From an uncultured Bacteroidales bacterium (GTDB taxonomy: Bacteria > Bacteroidota > Bacteroidia > Bacteroidales > Paludibacteraceae): a stretch of 64,000 bases of DNA. Positions within the stretch are counted from its first letter, which is position 1; each line of letters starts with the position of its first letter. Shown here piece by piece: positions 39,690 through 46,849 of the stretch. Under the pieces are notes generated by a model. The model made no database searches. It was given only the letters and a program-made list of their open reading frames with translations, and had not been told where the DNA came from. The position numbers and the translations under genes are program-made. The DNA lies in contig ONPG01000006.1 of NCBI GenBank assembly GCA_900319645.1, positions 9,816 through 73,815 on the forward strand, written 5' to 3'.

Positions 39690-41507
39690 TTAAAACCGTT
39701 TCCCGATTTCTTCGTCCGTGAGGACGGAAACGATGGTTTTTCCGTCGGGTGTATGGCGGTATTGAGGCAGACGGAGCAACGACTGCACCAGATGCAGCCG
39801 CTCGTCCGCACTCAGATGTTTTCCGTAGGGAATAGCGATGCTTTCCGCCAGGGCGAGTGCTATCTGGTGCTGCCACTCCTCGCGTGCGCCCGCGCCGCGC
39901 TCGCGTACCTCTGTTAATATATGTTGCAATACGGGTAGGGCGGACTGGTTAGCCAGTTGCGACGGGATACCTTGTACCGAATAGCTGTCCGGGGTCAGTT
40001 GCTCCAGGTCGAAACCGATAGCCCTTAGGTCAGGCAGGAGCGTAGCGATCAGCACCATTTCGTCCGCCGGGAGGTGAAGCACTTCGGGGAAGAGGAGCTG
40101 CTGCATCGCGCCTTGGTCTTGCCGGATTTGGTCGGACAGCTGCGCGTAGAGCACCGCCACGTGGGCGCGGTGCTGGTTGATAAGCCACAGACCGTTCTCA
40201 CCGGACATCAGGATATATTTGTCGGCGTACTGCCAAAGGCTGTCGGCGGTGAGTGTCTCGCCATCGGCAGCGGGTTGCGGCACCTCCGGCTCCATCCGGT
40301 CCGGGTAGATCACGCTCTGTTTTGGGGACGCGGGTGTGGCGTATAGTTGATCCCAACCTTTGACCGACGGCTGCCTGTTGGCGAAGCTTTCGCGGGTGTG
40401 GAAGGGGTTGTAGTTCGGGTCTATAGTCACCTGCGGCGCCGAAGCAGGACGGTTGGTGGGCATCGGGATGTCGATGCTGCCGCGGGTGTCGAAATCTATT
40501 TGCGGAGCCAGGGTGAACTTACCCAACGCTTCGCGAACCGACGCCATCAGGATCTGGAAGATTGTCTGTTCGTCGGCGAACTTGATTTCGGTTTTGGTAG
40601 GGTGGATATTGACATCTATCGCTTCCGGCGAGATGTCGAAATAGATAAAGAAAGACGGCTGGTACTCGCCCGGGAGCATTCCTGAGTAGGCGGTCAGCAC
40701 TGCTTTCTGGAAATAGGGGTGACGCATATAGCGTCCGTTGACGAAGAAATACTGTTCGGCTTTGCGGGTGGTGTTCTCCGGTTTGGAGACAAAGCCGCGT
40801 ATAGACACCAGTTCGGTGTCGGTGCTTATCTCAACGAGGTTGGCTGTGAATGAGTTGCGTGAGGGGTTACCGAAGATAGCCTCGATACGCTGTTTCTCGG
40901 AGCCTGAAGGCAGTTCGAGGAGAATCTCGTCGTTGTGGACGAACGTGAAATGGGTTTTTGGATAGACCAACACGATGCGGTAGAACTCGGTCAGCAGGTT
41001 GCGCAGTTCGGTCTGGTCGGTCTTGAGAAACTTACGTCTCACGGGGACGTTGAAAAAGAGGTTGCTGACCTTGATGTTGGTTCCTACGGGGCAGCTGCAC
41101 ACTTCCTGGCGGATGACATCCGAGCCGTGTATCTCCAAGAGTGTACCAGTCTCGTCCTCGGCGCGGCGGGTCTGCATCTCCACTTGCGACACCGCACATA
41201 TCGACGGCAGTGCTTCGCCTCGGAAGCCCATCGTACGGAGCGAGAAGAGATCCTGTGCCTGACGGATTTTGCTGGTGGCGTGACGCTCGAAAGCCAGCCG
41301 GGCGTCGCTCTCGCTCATTCCGCAGCCGTTGTCAATCACTTGGAGCACCGTTCTCCCCGCATCACGCACCAGCACCTGGATGCGCGTGGCTCCGGCATCC
41401 AGACTGTTCTCTACCAACTCTTTCAGACACGACGCAGGGCGTTGGATCACCTCGCCTGCTGCTATCTGGTTGGCGACGTTGTCGGGTAGAAGATGAATGA
41501 CATCCAT
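39690..41507 (-). CDS. mutL: DNA mismatch repair protein MutL
   Basis: 605 residues. N-terminal GHKL ATPase: AAGEVIQRPASCLKELVENSLDAG, DNGCGMS, GFRGEALPSI and KFLKTDQTE are all present. The C-terminal dimer part begins after a linker at about 330-400. The usual endonuclease motif DQHAAHERxxYE reads NQHRAHVAVLYAQL, lacking the Asp and Glu ligands, and the last motif is TPDGKTIV rather than CPHGRP. Nicking activity is therefore doubtful. The metallophosphatase follows after 25 bases. Confidence 0.93.
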   Translation of the reverse strand: MDVIHLLPDNVANQIAAGEVIQRPASCLKELVENSLDAGATRIQVLVRDAGRTVLQVIDNGCGMSESDARLAFERHATSKIRQAQDLFSLRTMGFRGEALPSICAVSQVEMQTRRAEDETGTLLEIHGSDVIRQEVCSCPVGTNIKVSNLFFNVPVRRKFLKTDQTELRNLLTEFYRIVLVYPKTHFTFVHNDEILLELPSGSEKQRIEAIFGNPSRNSFTANLVEISTDTELVSIRGFVSKPENTTRKAEQYFFVNGRYMRHPYFQKAVLTAYSGMLPGEYQPSFFIYFDISPEAIDVNIHPTKTEIKFADEQTIFQILMASVREALGKFTLAPQIDFDTRGSIDIPMPTNRPASAPQVTIDPNYNPFHTRESFANRQPSVKGWDQLYATPASPKQSVIYPDRMEPEVPQPAADGETLTADSLWQYADKYILMSGENGLWLINQHRAHVAVLYAQLSDQIRQDQGAMQQLLFPEVLHLPADEMVLIATLLPDLRAIGFDLEQLTPDSYSVQGIPSQLANQSALPVLQHILTEVRERGAGAREEWQHQIALALAESIAIPYGKHLSADERLHLVQSLLRLPQYRHTPDGKTIVSVLTDEEIGKRF

Positions 41508-41559
41508 AGGAAGGGACTAAGGGACGATGGACAATGGACAATGGACGATGTCGTATTCT

Positions 41560-41796
41560 TTAGGACAGCACCCAGACAAAGAGCAGGAGCATCAGTAGGA
41601 TAGCAAGGAGGAAACCGAGGCGCGATTTCTTGCGGCGCCGCAGTTCGCTCATGTTTTTCTCGTGCTCTTCGCGGAACGAGCCGTGATGAAGACGCGCAAG
41701 TTTTTTATCCTTGCGCGCCTCCTTCTCCGGGTCGTAATAGATGGGACGATAGTCCCACTCTCGGGGTTTTTGTACTTTAGGGAAAAGTACGGACAT
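41560..41796 (-). CDS. Small C-terminally membrane-anchored protein
   Basis: 78 residues. The first 55 residues are strongly charged (KEARKDKKLARLHHGSFREEHEKN, shown in part) and residues 59-77 are a hydrophobic segment (LGFLLAILLMLLLFVWVL), so it is a tail-anchored protein. Not assigned to a named family; similar small genes near mutL occur in Bacteroidales. A reiterated-word stretch precedes its start. Confidence 0.7.
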   Translation of the reverse strand: MSVLFPKVQKPREWDYRPIYYDPEKEARKDKKLARLHHGSFREEHEKNMSELRRRKKSRLGFLLAILLMLLLFVWVLS

Positions 41797-41864
41797 TAGT
41801 TGATTTACGATTTAACGATTTACGATTTACGATTTGCCATGCGGCGTCAATCGTCAATCGTTCA
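41797..41864. repeat. GATTTACGATT words
   Basis: Several GATTTACGATT and CAATCGTCAATCGTTC words between the OmpA/TPR gene and the small tail-anchored gene. Same word family as in the psuG leader. Confidence 0.7.
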
Positions 41865-43553
41865 TTATTTAACGATAGCCTTGAAATCGTCTTCCTCAGC
41901 AAATTTCGAGAACTCGATATCAGCTTTAGCGCGGGCCTTGAGCGAAGCGTCCTGCTTAACGGCATTGCGGAGGTTAGCGAAGACGTTTGCTTTATCGTTG
42001 GTGCGTGCAGCTACAACAGCTTTGAGGTAAGCGGTAGTCGCGTTCGGCTCTTTGACGTTGTCCAGGGTCTTGCGTGCAGCAGCGTAGTCCTCGTTGAGGA
42101 TCTGCTGAACGGCAGCGTTGTTGGTAGCTTTCTCACCGTAAGCGTTCTTAGCGGCTGCGTAGTCACCCTTCATCGTGTAGAGGGTACCCAGTGCCGAGTT
42201 GAGGTCAGCCTTGGTGCCGGCTGCTTTGCCCAGATAAGCCTCTGCTTTGTCCAGGTCACCGTCAGCCATAGCAGCTACACCGGCGTTGTAGTTCACGTCC
42301 GGATCGTTCGGCTGGAGCTCCAGAGCCTTGGCGTAGCAACGGCGTGCCTCGGCTACGTTGCCGTCCTGGAAGTAGAGCTCACCCATGTTGTTGTAAGCGC
42401 GGTAGTCACCGTAGAGCTCGGCTGCTTTGGTGTAGATAACCATTTTCTCGCCGTTGTTGTCGGTGAGGGTGGCAGCGTACAGCAACTCCTCAACATTCAG
42501 TTGAGCGGGGTCGTTCTTAGCCAGTGCGCGGATCTCGTCGTCGCTCTTACCGATCAGGTCGGTGGTCAGGATCAGACGGCTGCGGCGCAGAGCGGGGAGG
42601 ATCTCGCTGGCGATGGTCTTATAGACTGCGCTCAGGTTCTTGATCTGTGCCTCACGCTCCTCGGGATCGCTATACATCGACAGCACGCGCAGAACCAACT
42701 CTTTGTCCTGGATGTTGCTGTTCTCCATTGCTTTCTGGAAACCTTCCCAGTCCTCAGCGGTGATATTGGCCTCGATGGTGTTGTTCACTTTGTTTTTCTT
42801 GAGAGTCTGCTGCAGGAATTTCTGCGAAGCGCTCTGACGGTTCTTAGCCAGTTTCTCGTTGAGGGCCATACCGCCATCCGGAGAAGCGTAACCGCTTACC
42901 TCCAGTTTGTTGATCTCCTTGCGGTCGTTCTCTTTAGCGTCCTTGATAGCAGCCTGCAGGGCTTTCATATCAGCGGAACCGGTCTCCGACGAACGGAGGT
43001 TAGCCTGCTGGATGAGGAAGCGGATGTCTGCCTCGGTGTTCTCTTGGATAATACGCTGGAACTTGTCGGGGGTAACAGCCGGCTTGTTGTCCTCAGCCTT
43101 GGCGAGTTCGCTGGTAGCCATTACACCGTCCGCAATCTTGAGGTCAGGGATCTCGATCTCTTTCTTGCCAACGGTAGCTTTGAAGCGCAGATACAGCTCC
43201 GACTCCTTCATTTCCGGTACGTAGTTGAAAGCGCAGTGCTGGCTGTATTTGCCACCTGCTTTGTAGTTCACGGTCTTGCCGTTCTCTTTGGCGCTCTCGC
43301 CTACGTAGGTGACAGGCTCACCAACAGCCTCCTGGCCGTTGTTGTATTTCAGCACAGGGGTCACTACCAACACACCTTTCTTTGCAAATTTCTTTGCAGG
43401 GAAAGTACCGGTGATGTCTGCGTTGATCTTGTCGCCGACTTTCTCGAGCGGACTCGGGTTAACTTGGATTTGCTCCGGTTGCGGCAGCGTCTTGCTGCAC
43501 GATGCCAACACTGCTACTGCGGCAATGAGGCTAAGAAATAAACTTTTCTTCAT
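41865..43553 (-). CDS. Lipoprotein with OmpA-like and TPR domains
   Basis: 562 residues from ATG 43553. Lipobox VLASC (Cys19). Beta-rich N-terminal part with QVNPSPLEKVGDKI and LVVTPVLKYNNGQEAVG; an OmpA-like peptidoglycan-binding segment around 217-255 (LEVSGYASPDGGMALNEKLAKNRQ in part); TPR repeats from about 370 (YNNMGELYFQDGNVAEARRCY, ALELQPNDPDVNYNAGV) to 540. Likely outer-membrane or periplasmic, linked to peptidoglycan. The family is common in Bacteroidales; a role in cell-envelope assembly is inferred. Strong own promoter and high GC3 suggest high expression. Confidence 0.85.
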   Translation of the reverse strand: MKKSLFLSLIAAVAVLASCSKTLPQPEQIQVNPSPLEKVGDKINADITGTFPAKKFAKKGVLVVTPVLKYNNGQEAVGEPVTYVGESAKENGKTVNYKAGGKYSQHCAFNYVPEMKESELYLRFKATVGKKEIEIPDLKIADGVMATSELAKAEDNKPAVTPDKFQRIIQENTEADIRFLIQQANLRSSETGSADMKALQAAIKDAKENDRKEINKLEVSGYASPDGGMALNEKLAKNRQSASQKFLQQTLKKNKVNNTIEANITAEDWEGFQKAMENSNIQDKELVLRVLSMYSDPEEREAQIKNLSAVYKTIASEILPALRRSRLILTTDLIGKSDDEIRALAKNDPAQLNVEELLYAATLTDNNGEKMVIYTKAAELYGDYRAYNNMGELYFQDGNVAEARRCYAKALELQPNDPDVNYNAGVAAMADGDLDKAEAYLGKAAGTKADLNSALGTLYTMKGDYAAAKNAYGEKATNNAAVQQILNEDYAAARKTLDNVKEPNATTAYLKAVVAARTNDKANVFANLRNAVKQDASLKARAKADIEFSKFAEEDDFKAIVK

Positions 43554-43654
43554 ATGCATAAAAATAGTTTTGATATGTAGTTTGCTCTTCGTTCTTGCGT
43601 TCCAAACGGTATAGGCTACGGGGAGTCTTTACCCGATTCTACGCAATTCGGCTG

Positions 43655-43686
43655 CAAAGATACAACATTTTTTTGATATACGCAAG
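43655..43686 (-). promoter_or_regulatory. Promoter of the OmpA/TPR lipoprotein
   Basis: Reverse strand CTTG (43686-43683), 20 bases, TATCTTTG (43662-43655). The leader is about 95 bases. Confidence 0.75.
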
Positions 43687-43930
43687 ATTTTTATATTTTT
43701 TTTCTGAAAAAGTGCTATTTAGTGTCCAGTTTTGATTTGTTTTTGTGATTAAATGCCTTGCGAAGAGGGGTGAATTGCGAAGGAAAAGGGGATACCTATC
43801 CCGATATTGGCCCGATATTGGACTGATTATGGAACGATATTCAATGGATTATTGGAAGGCGCTTCAAACGGAAAGATAAATCGGCTAATTGGATGAATTC
43901 TGCGGATCTGAGGACAAAAAATCAACAAAA

Positions 43931-43962
43931 TTTGCACAATTGAAAAAAAAGTTGTAATTTTG
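43931..43962 (+). promoter_or_regulatory. Promoter of small lipoprotein gene
   Basis: TTTG 43931-43934, 20 bases, TAATTTTG 43955-43962. Confidence 0.8.
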
Positions 43963-43991
43963 CAGGTCATTTTTACACAAAAGCAGAGTAT

Positions 43992-44516
43992 ATGCAAATA
44001 ACGAACATGAGGAAAACAGGAATCCTTCTTTTGGCGGTGCTGCTCGCAGTGGGTTGCAACAAACCGTCCCGTGTGGAGCAGTACAAGCAGGAGAAACACC
44101 TGCGTGATAGTGCAGCCCTCGCGGATCAGCAGCGAACGCTCGAATACTACCAGTCGCAGTGCGACCGGATGATGCCCAAGGCGGATTCGCTGCTGAGGTA
44201 TTTCAAATACGAGAAAAACGAGAAGTATCAGGACCAAGGTTACTACGTCGTCAAGCCCTATGCCTTCAAGGGTCAGCACTCGGAGCTGCGGGTGATGGTT
44301 CGCGAAGACGGCACGGAGATGCTGGTCTATAAAGGCGGCAAACGCCTCACGGAAGAGCAGAAGAACGAGTGGCTTGCCAAAGGCGAACCATCGACCCTCT
44401 GCGCCAAAGATCTGCAGGTGATCATCTCCGATATCAAGGAGACGGAGAAACGTATCAGACAGACCTCGCTTGAGGTGCAGAAATATCAAATCCGGCTGCA
44501 AAAGAACCAAAAATGA
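43992..44516 (+). CDS. Lipoprotein of unknown function
   Basis: 174 residues; an ATG at 44007 (MRKTGILLLAVLLAVGC) is an equally good start. Lipobox LAVGC (Cys22 from the first ATG). The mature part is helical and charged (RVEQYKQEKHLRDSAALADQQRTLEYYQ), with a compact beta part around 70-120 (GYYVVKPYAFKGQHSELRVMV), and a closing coiled coil (ISDIKETEKRIRQTSLEVQK). Not recognised. Own promoter, likely monocistronic. Confidence 0.75.
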   Translation: MQITNMRKTGILLLAVLLAVGCNKPSRVEQYKQEKHLRDSAALADQQRTLEYYQSQCDRMMPKADSLLRYFKYEKNEKYQDQGYYVVKPYAFKGQHSELRVMVREDGTEMLVYKGGKRLTEEQKNEWLAKGEPSTLCAKDLQVIISDIKETEKRIRQTSLEVQKYQIRLQKNQK

Positions 44517-44554
44517 CGAATAATGCATTAAAAATGCGAATTACGCGCCAAAAA

Positions 44555-44586
44555 TTTGCAGGAACGGAAAAAAAGCAGTACTTTTG
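44555..44586 (+). promoter_or_regulatory. Promoter of the SRPBCC-psd run
   Basis: TTTG 44555-44558, 20 bases, TACTTTTG 44579-44586; leader about 47 bases. Confidence 0.8.
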
Positions 44587-44639
44587 TAGCGTGAAATAAC
44601 CTCACCAATCAGCAATTACAAATGATCAATCATTAAATT

Positions 44640-45071
44640 ATGTCGGAAAGCAAATACGAAAGCAAAATCACCTCCTCATCTTGCTCGGCTGCGCAGATAT
44701 ACAACGTGCTGGGTAACCTGAGTAATCTGGAGCGCGTGCGTGACCTGATTCCGAAAGACAAGATACAGGAGATGGAGATTCAGCCGGACTACGTACGCAT
44801 CAAAGTGGACGGCCTGGGGCAGAAAATCACGATCGCTATCGTGGACCGTATCGAGAACGACACGGTTAAGTTCGGTATTGAGGGAGCACCGATGGACGCG
44901 AATTTCTGGATTCAGCTGAAGGAGATCTCGCCTACCGATACCCGTATCCGTCTGACCATCAAAGCCGACATCCCGATGATGTTCCGAATGATGATCGGCT
45001 CGAAACTGCAGCAAGGGCTGGATCAGGCAGCTGATATGCTGGCGCAATTCCCTTACAGCCAGTGGGCTTGA
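44640..45071 (+). CDS. SRPBCC (START/Bet v1-like) family protein
   Basis: 143 residues, no signal peptide. The pattern YESKITSSSCSAAQIYNVLGNLSNLERV at the N-terminus, central strands (YVRIKVDGLGQKITIAIVDR) and long last helix (MMIGSKLQQGLDQAADMLAQF) fit the helix-grip SRPBCC fold. Such proteins bind hydrophobic ligands or act in polyketide-like or lipid pathways; the specific role is unknown. The stop is directly followed by a triple hairpin array, then psd. Confidence 0.75.
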   Translation: MSESKYESKITSSSCSAAQIYNVLGNLSNLERVRDLIPKDKIQEMEIQPDYVRIKVDGLGQKITIAIVDRIENDTVKFGIEGAPMDANFWIQLKEISPTDTRIRLTIKADIPMMFRMMIGSKLQQGLDQAADMLAQFPYSQWA

Positions 45072-45153
45072 TGGTCGCTACGCGACGTTAGACGGTTAAA
45101 ATGGTCGCTGAGGCGACGTTAAAATAGTAAAGATGGTCGCTGAAGCGACGTTA
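45071..45153 (+). repeat. Three tandem hairpin units
   Basis: Copies at 45071-45090, 45101-45121 and 45133-45153 read ATGGTCGCT-xx-GCGACGTTA. Each folds as GTCGC/GCGAC with a 3-4 base loop; loops vary (TAC, TGAG, TGAA) while stems do not. The first copy starts on the last base of the SRPBCC stop codon; the last ends 10 bases before psd. Confidence 0.85.
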
Positions 45154-45163
45154 AATAGTTATT

Positions 45164-45841
45164 ATGAAAAAATTTCGTATTCACCGTGAAGGCCGGGCAT
45201 TGATATGCGGAACCGTGCTTCTCTTGTTTATCATCAATGTAGCACTCTTTATGCTTCACCCGGCGGAGTGGATTCTTGCCATCTCGCTGGTAGTCACCTC
45301 GTTATTGATGGTGTTTGTCACCTATTTCTTCCGCAACCCTGTGCGGGTGCTGGAGATAGACGACCCGGATTTCATCATCGCTCCGGCGGACGGACGCGTG
45401 GTAGTGATTGAGCCGACCGAGGAGAACGAGTATTTCCACGATCAGAGACTGCAGGTGTCTATCTTTATGTCGCCCTTTAACGTGCATGCCAACTGGTATC
45501 CCATCGAGGGAACGATACTCGTCTCGGAGCACCAGAAAGGTCATCACAAAGGAGCGTGGTTGCCTAAATCCAGCACAGAGAACGAGCGTTCGCTGGTGGT
45601 GATAGAGACGCCGTCCAAACTGCAGATTGCCGTTCGTCAGGTGGCTGGAGCGATGGCACGCCGCATCGTCACGTACGCCAAACCCGGACATCAGGCGCAT
45701 AGGAATACCCACCTCGGTTTTATCAAATTAGGCTCACGCGTGGATATGTATCTGCCCCTCAATACGGAGATGTTTGTGGAGGTGGGCGACGCCGTGCGAG
45801 GTAACGAGACTATTATCGGACGGCTGACAGTTGATAATTGA
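45164..45841 (+). CDS. psd: Phosphatidylserine decarboxylase
   Basis: 225 residues, the short form. It decarboxylates phosphatidylserine to phosphatidylethanolamine and cleaves itself to form a pyruvoyl group; the cleavage site is LGS with Ser191. Two hydrophobic segments (about 13-31 and 36-55) anchor it. FIIAPADGRVV, MSPFNVHANWYP and AKPGHQAHRNTHLGFIKLG are typical. The last residues TVDN read into reiterated words (GTTGATAATTGATAATTG) that follow the stop. Confidence 0.93.
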   Translation: MKKFRIHREGRALICGTVLLLFIINVALFMLHPAEWILAISLVVTSLLMVFVTYFFRNPVRVLEIDDPDFIIAPADGRVVVIEPTEENEYFHDQRLQVSIFMSPFNVHANWYPIEGTILVSEHQKGHHKGAWLPKSSTENERSLVVIETPSKLQIAVRQVAGAMARRIVTYAKPGHQAHRNTHLGFIKLGSRVDMYLPLNTEMFVEVGDAVRGNETIIGRLTVDN

Positions 45842-45864
45842 TAATTGACTAAAATATTATTGCT

Positions 45865-46743
45865 ATGAACTTTGAAGAACTCTTTGCACAGTACCCCTGC
45901 CCGTTCACAGATGAACAAGTCAAGGCACAAGTAGCTGAGATCGAAGCGAAACATTTCGCTGAGAACAACAACGTAGAGGTGTGGAAGCAATGCCTCCATC
46001 AGATCGACTACACCACACTCTCCGCAGATGACACCGTCGCCAAGGTGGAGAAAATGGCGAACGCGGTCAATAATTTCGAGAAAGATTTTCCGGGTATCCC
46101 CAACGTAGCCGCTATCTGCGTCTATCCCGCCATGGCGGAATATGTACGCAAGGCACTCAAGGACCCGAAATTCAATATTGCCTGCGTGAGCGGTGTGTTC
46201 CCCTCTTCACAGAGTTTTCTGGAGGTCAAGGTGGCGGAGACAGCCCTCGCTTTGAGAGCCGGTGCTACGGAGATAGATATCGTGTTGTCGGTTGGTAAGT
46301 TCCTGGAGGGACGCTACCAGGACTGCTTCGACGAGATTGCCGAACTCAAAGCCGTTTGCGGTGACCACCACTTGAAAGTGATTCTCGAGACCGGTCTGCT
46401 GCAGAACGTAGAGAATATCTGGAAAGCATCGATCCTCTCGATGGCTGCCGGAGCTGATTTCATCAAGACATCGACCGGTAAGATAGCCGTCAACGCTACG
46501 CCGGAAGCTACGTTTGTGATGTGCAACGCTATCAAGGCTTGGAGGGAGAAAACAGGCGAGAAGAAATGCTACAAACCCGCAGGAGGCGTTTCTACCACCG
46601 AAGAGGCTGTGCAGCACTATACGCTCGTCAAGGAGATCCTCGGCGAAGAATGGCTTAACAACGAGTCCTTCCGCTTCGGTGCCAGCCGTTTGGCGAACAA
46701 CCTCCTCAGCTCGATTGTAGGAAAGGAAACCAAATATTTTTGA
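45865..46743 (+). CDS. deoC: Deoxyribose-phosphate aldolase
   Basis: 292 residues, the longer DeoC type. It splits 2-deoxyribose-5-phosphate to glyceraldehyde-3-phosphate and acetaldehyde. Schiff-base Lys201 in GADFIKTSTGK; YKPAGGVSTTEEA carries the second Lys; ATEIDIVLSVGKFLEG and CVYPAM are typical. It is 23 bases after psd and may be cotranscribed. Confidence 0.95.
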   Translation: MNFEELFAQYPCPFTDEQVKAQVAEIEAKHFAENNNVEVWKQCLHQIDYTTLSADDTVAKVEKMANAVNNFEKDFPGIPNVAAICVYPAMAEYVRKALKDPKFNIACVSGVFPSSQSFLEVKVAETALALRAGATEIDIVLSVGKFLEGRYQDCFDEIAELKAVCGDHHLKVILETGLLQNVENIWKASILSMAAGADFIKTSTGKIAVNATPEATFVMCNAIKAWREKTGEKKCYKPAGGVSTTEEAVQHYTLVKEILGEEWLNNESFRFGASRLANNLLSSIVGKETKYF

Positions 46744-46754
46744 TAACTGACAAT

Positions 46755-46836
46755 TTCAAGATATCGGTATTTCGATATATCGACATATCGAACCAAGGTC
46801 AATGCCAAGGCCAACGCCAAGGCCAATGCCAAAATC
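46755..46836. repeat. Two kinds of reiterated words before the fused flavoprotein gene
   Basis: TATCGGTATTTCGATATATC-type words (46758-46792), then AAGGCCAACGCC-type words (46797-46836). The second kind is the complement of the TTGGCAATGGC words at 22876-22918. Confidence 0.75.
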
Positions 46837-46849
46837 GTACATCTATTTT

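Larger units (their letters stand above)
43554..43991. other. Divergent promoter region with CGATATTGG words
   Basis: Holds the leader and promoter of the OmpA/TPR gene (reverse), a CGATATTGG word stretch (43797-43835) and the promoter of the next + gene. No protein gene supported. Confidence 0.6.

Noticed and set aside
43827-44528. Reverse frame opposite the small lipoprotein gene
   Set aside because: The forward gene has a canonical promoter and lipobox; the reverse frame has neither and runs through the promoter.
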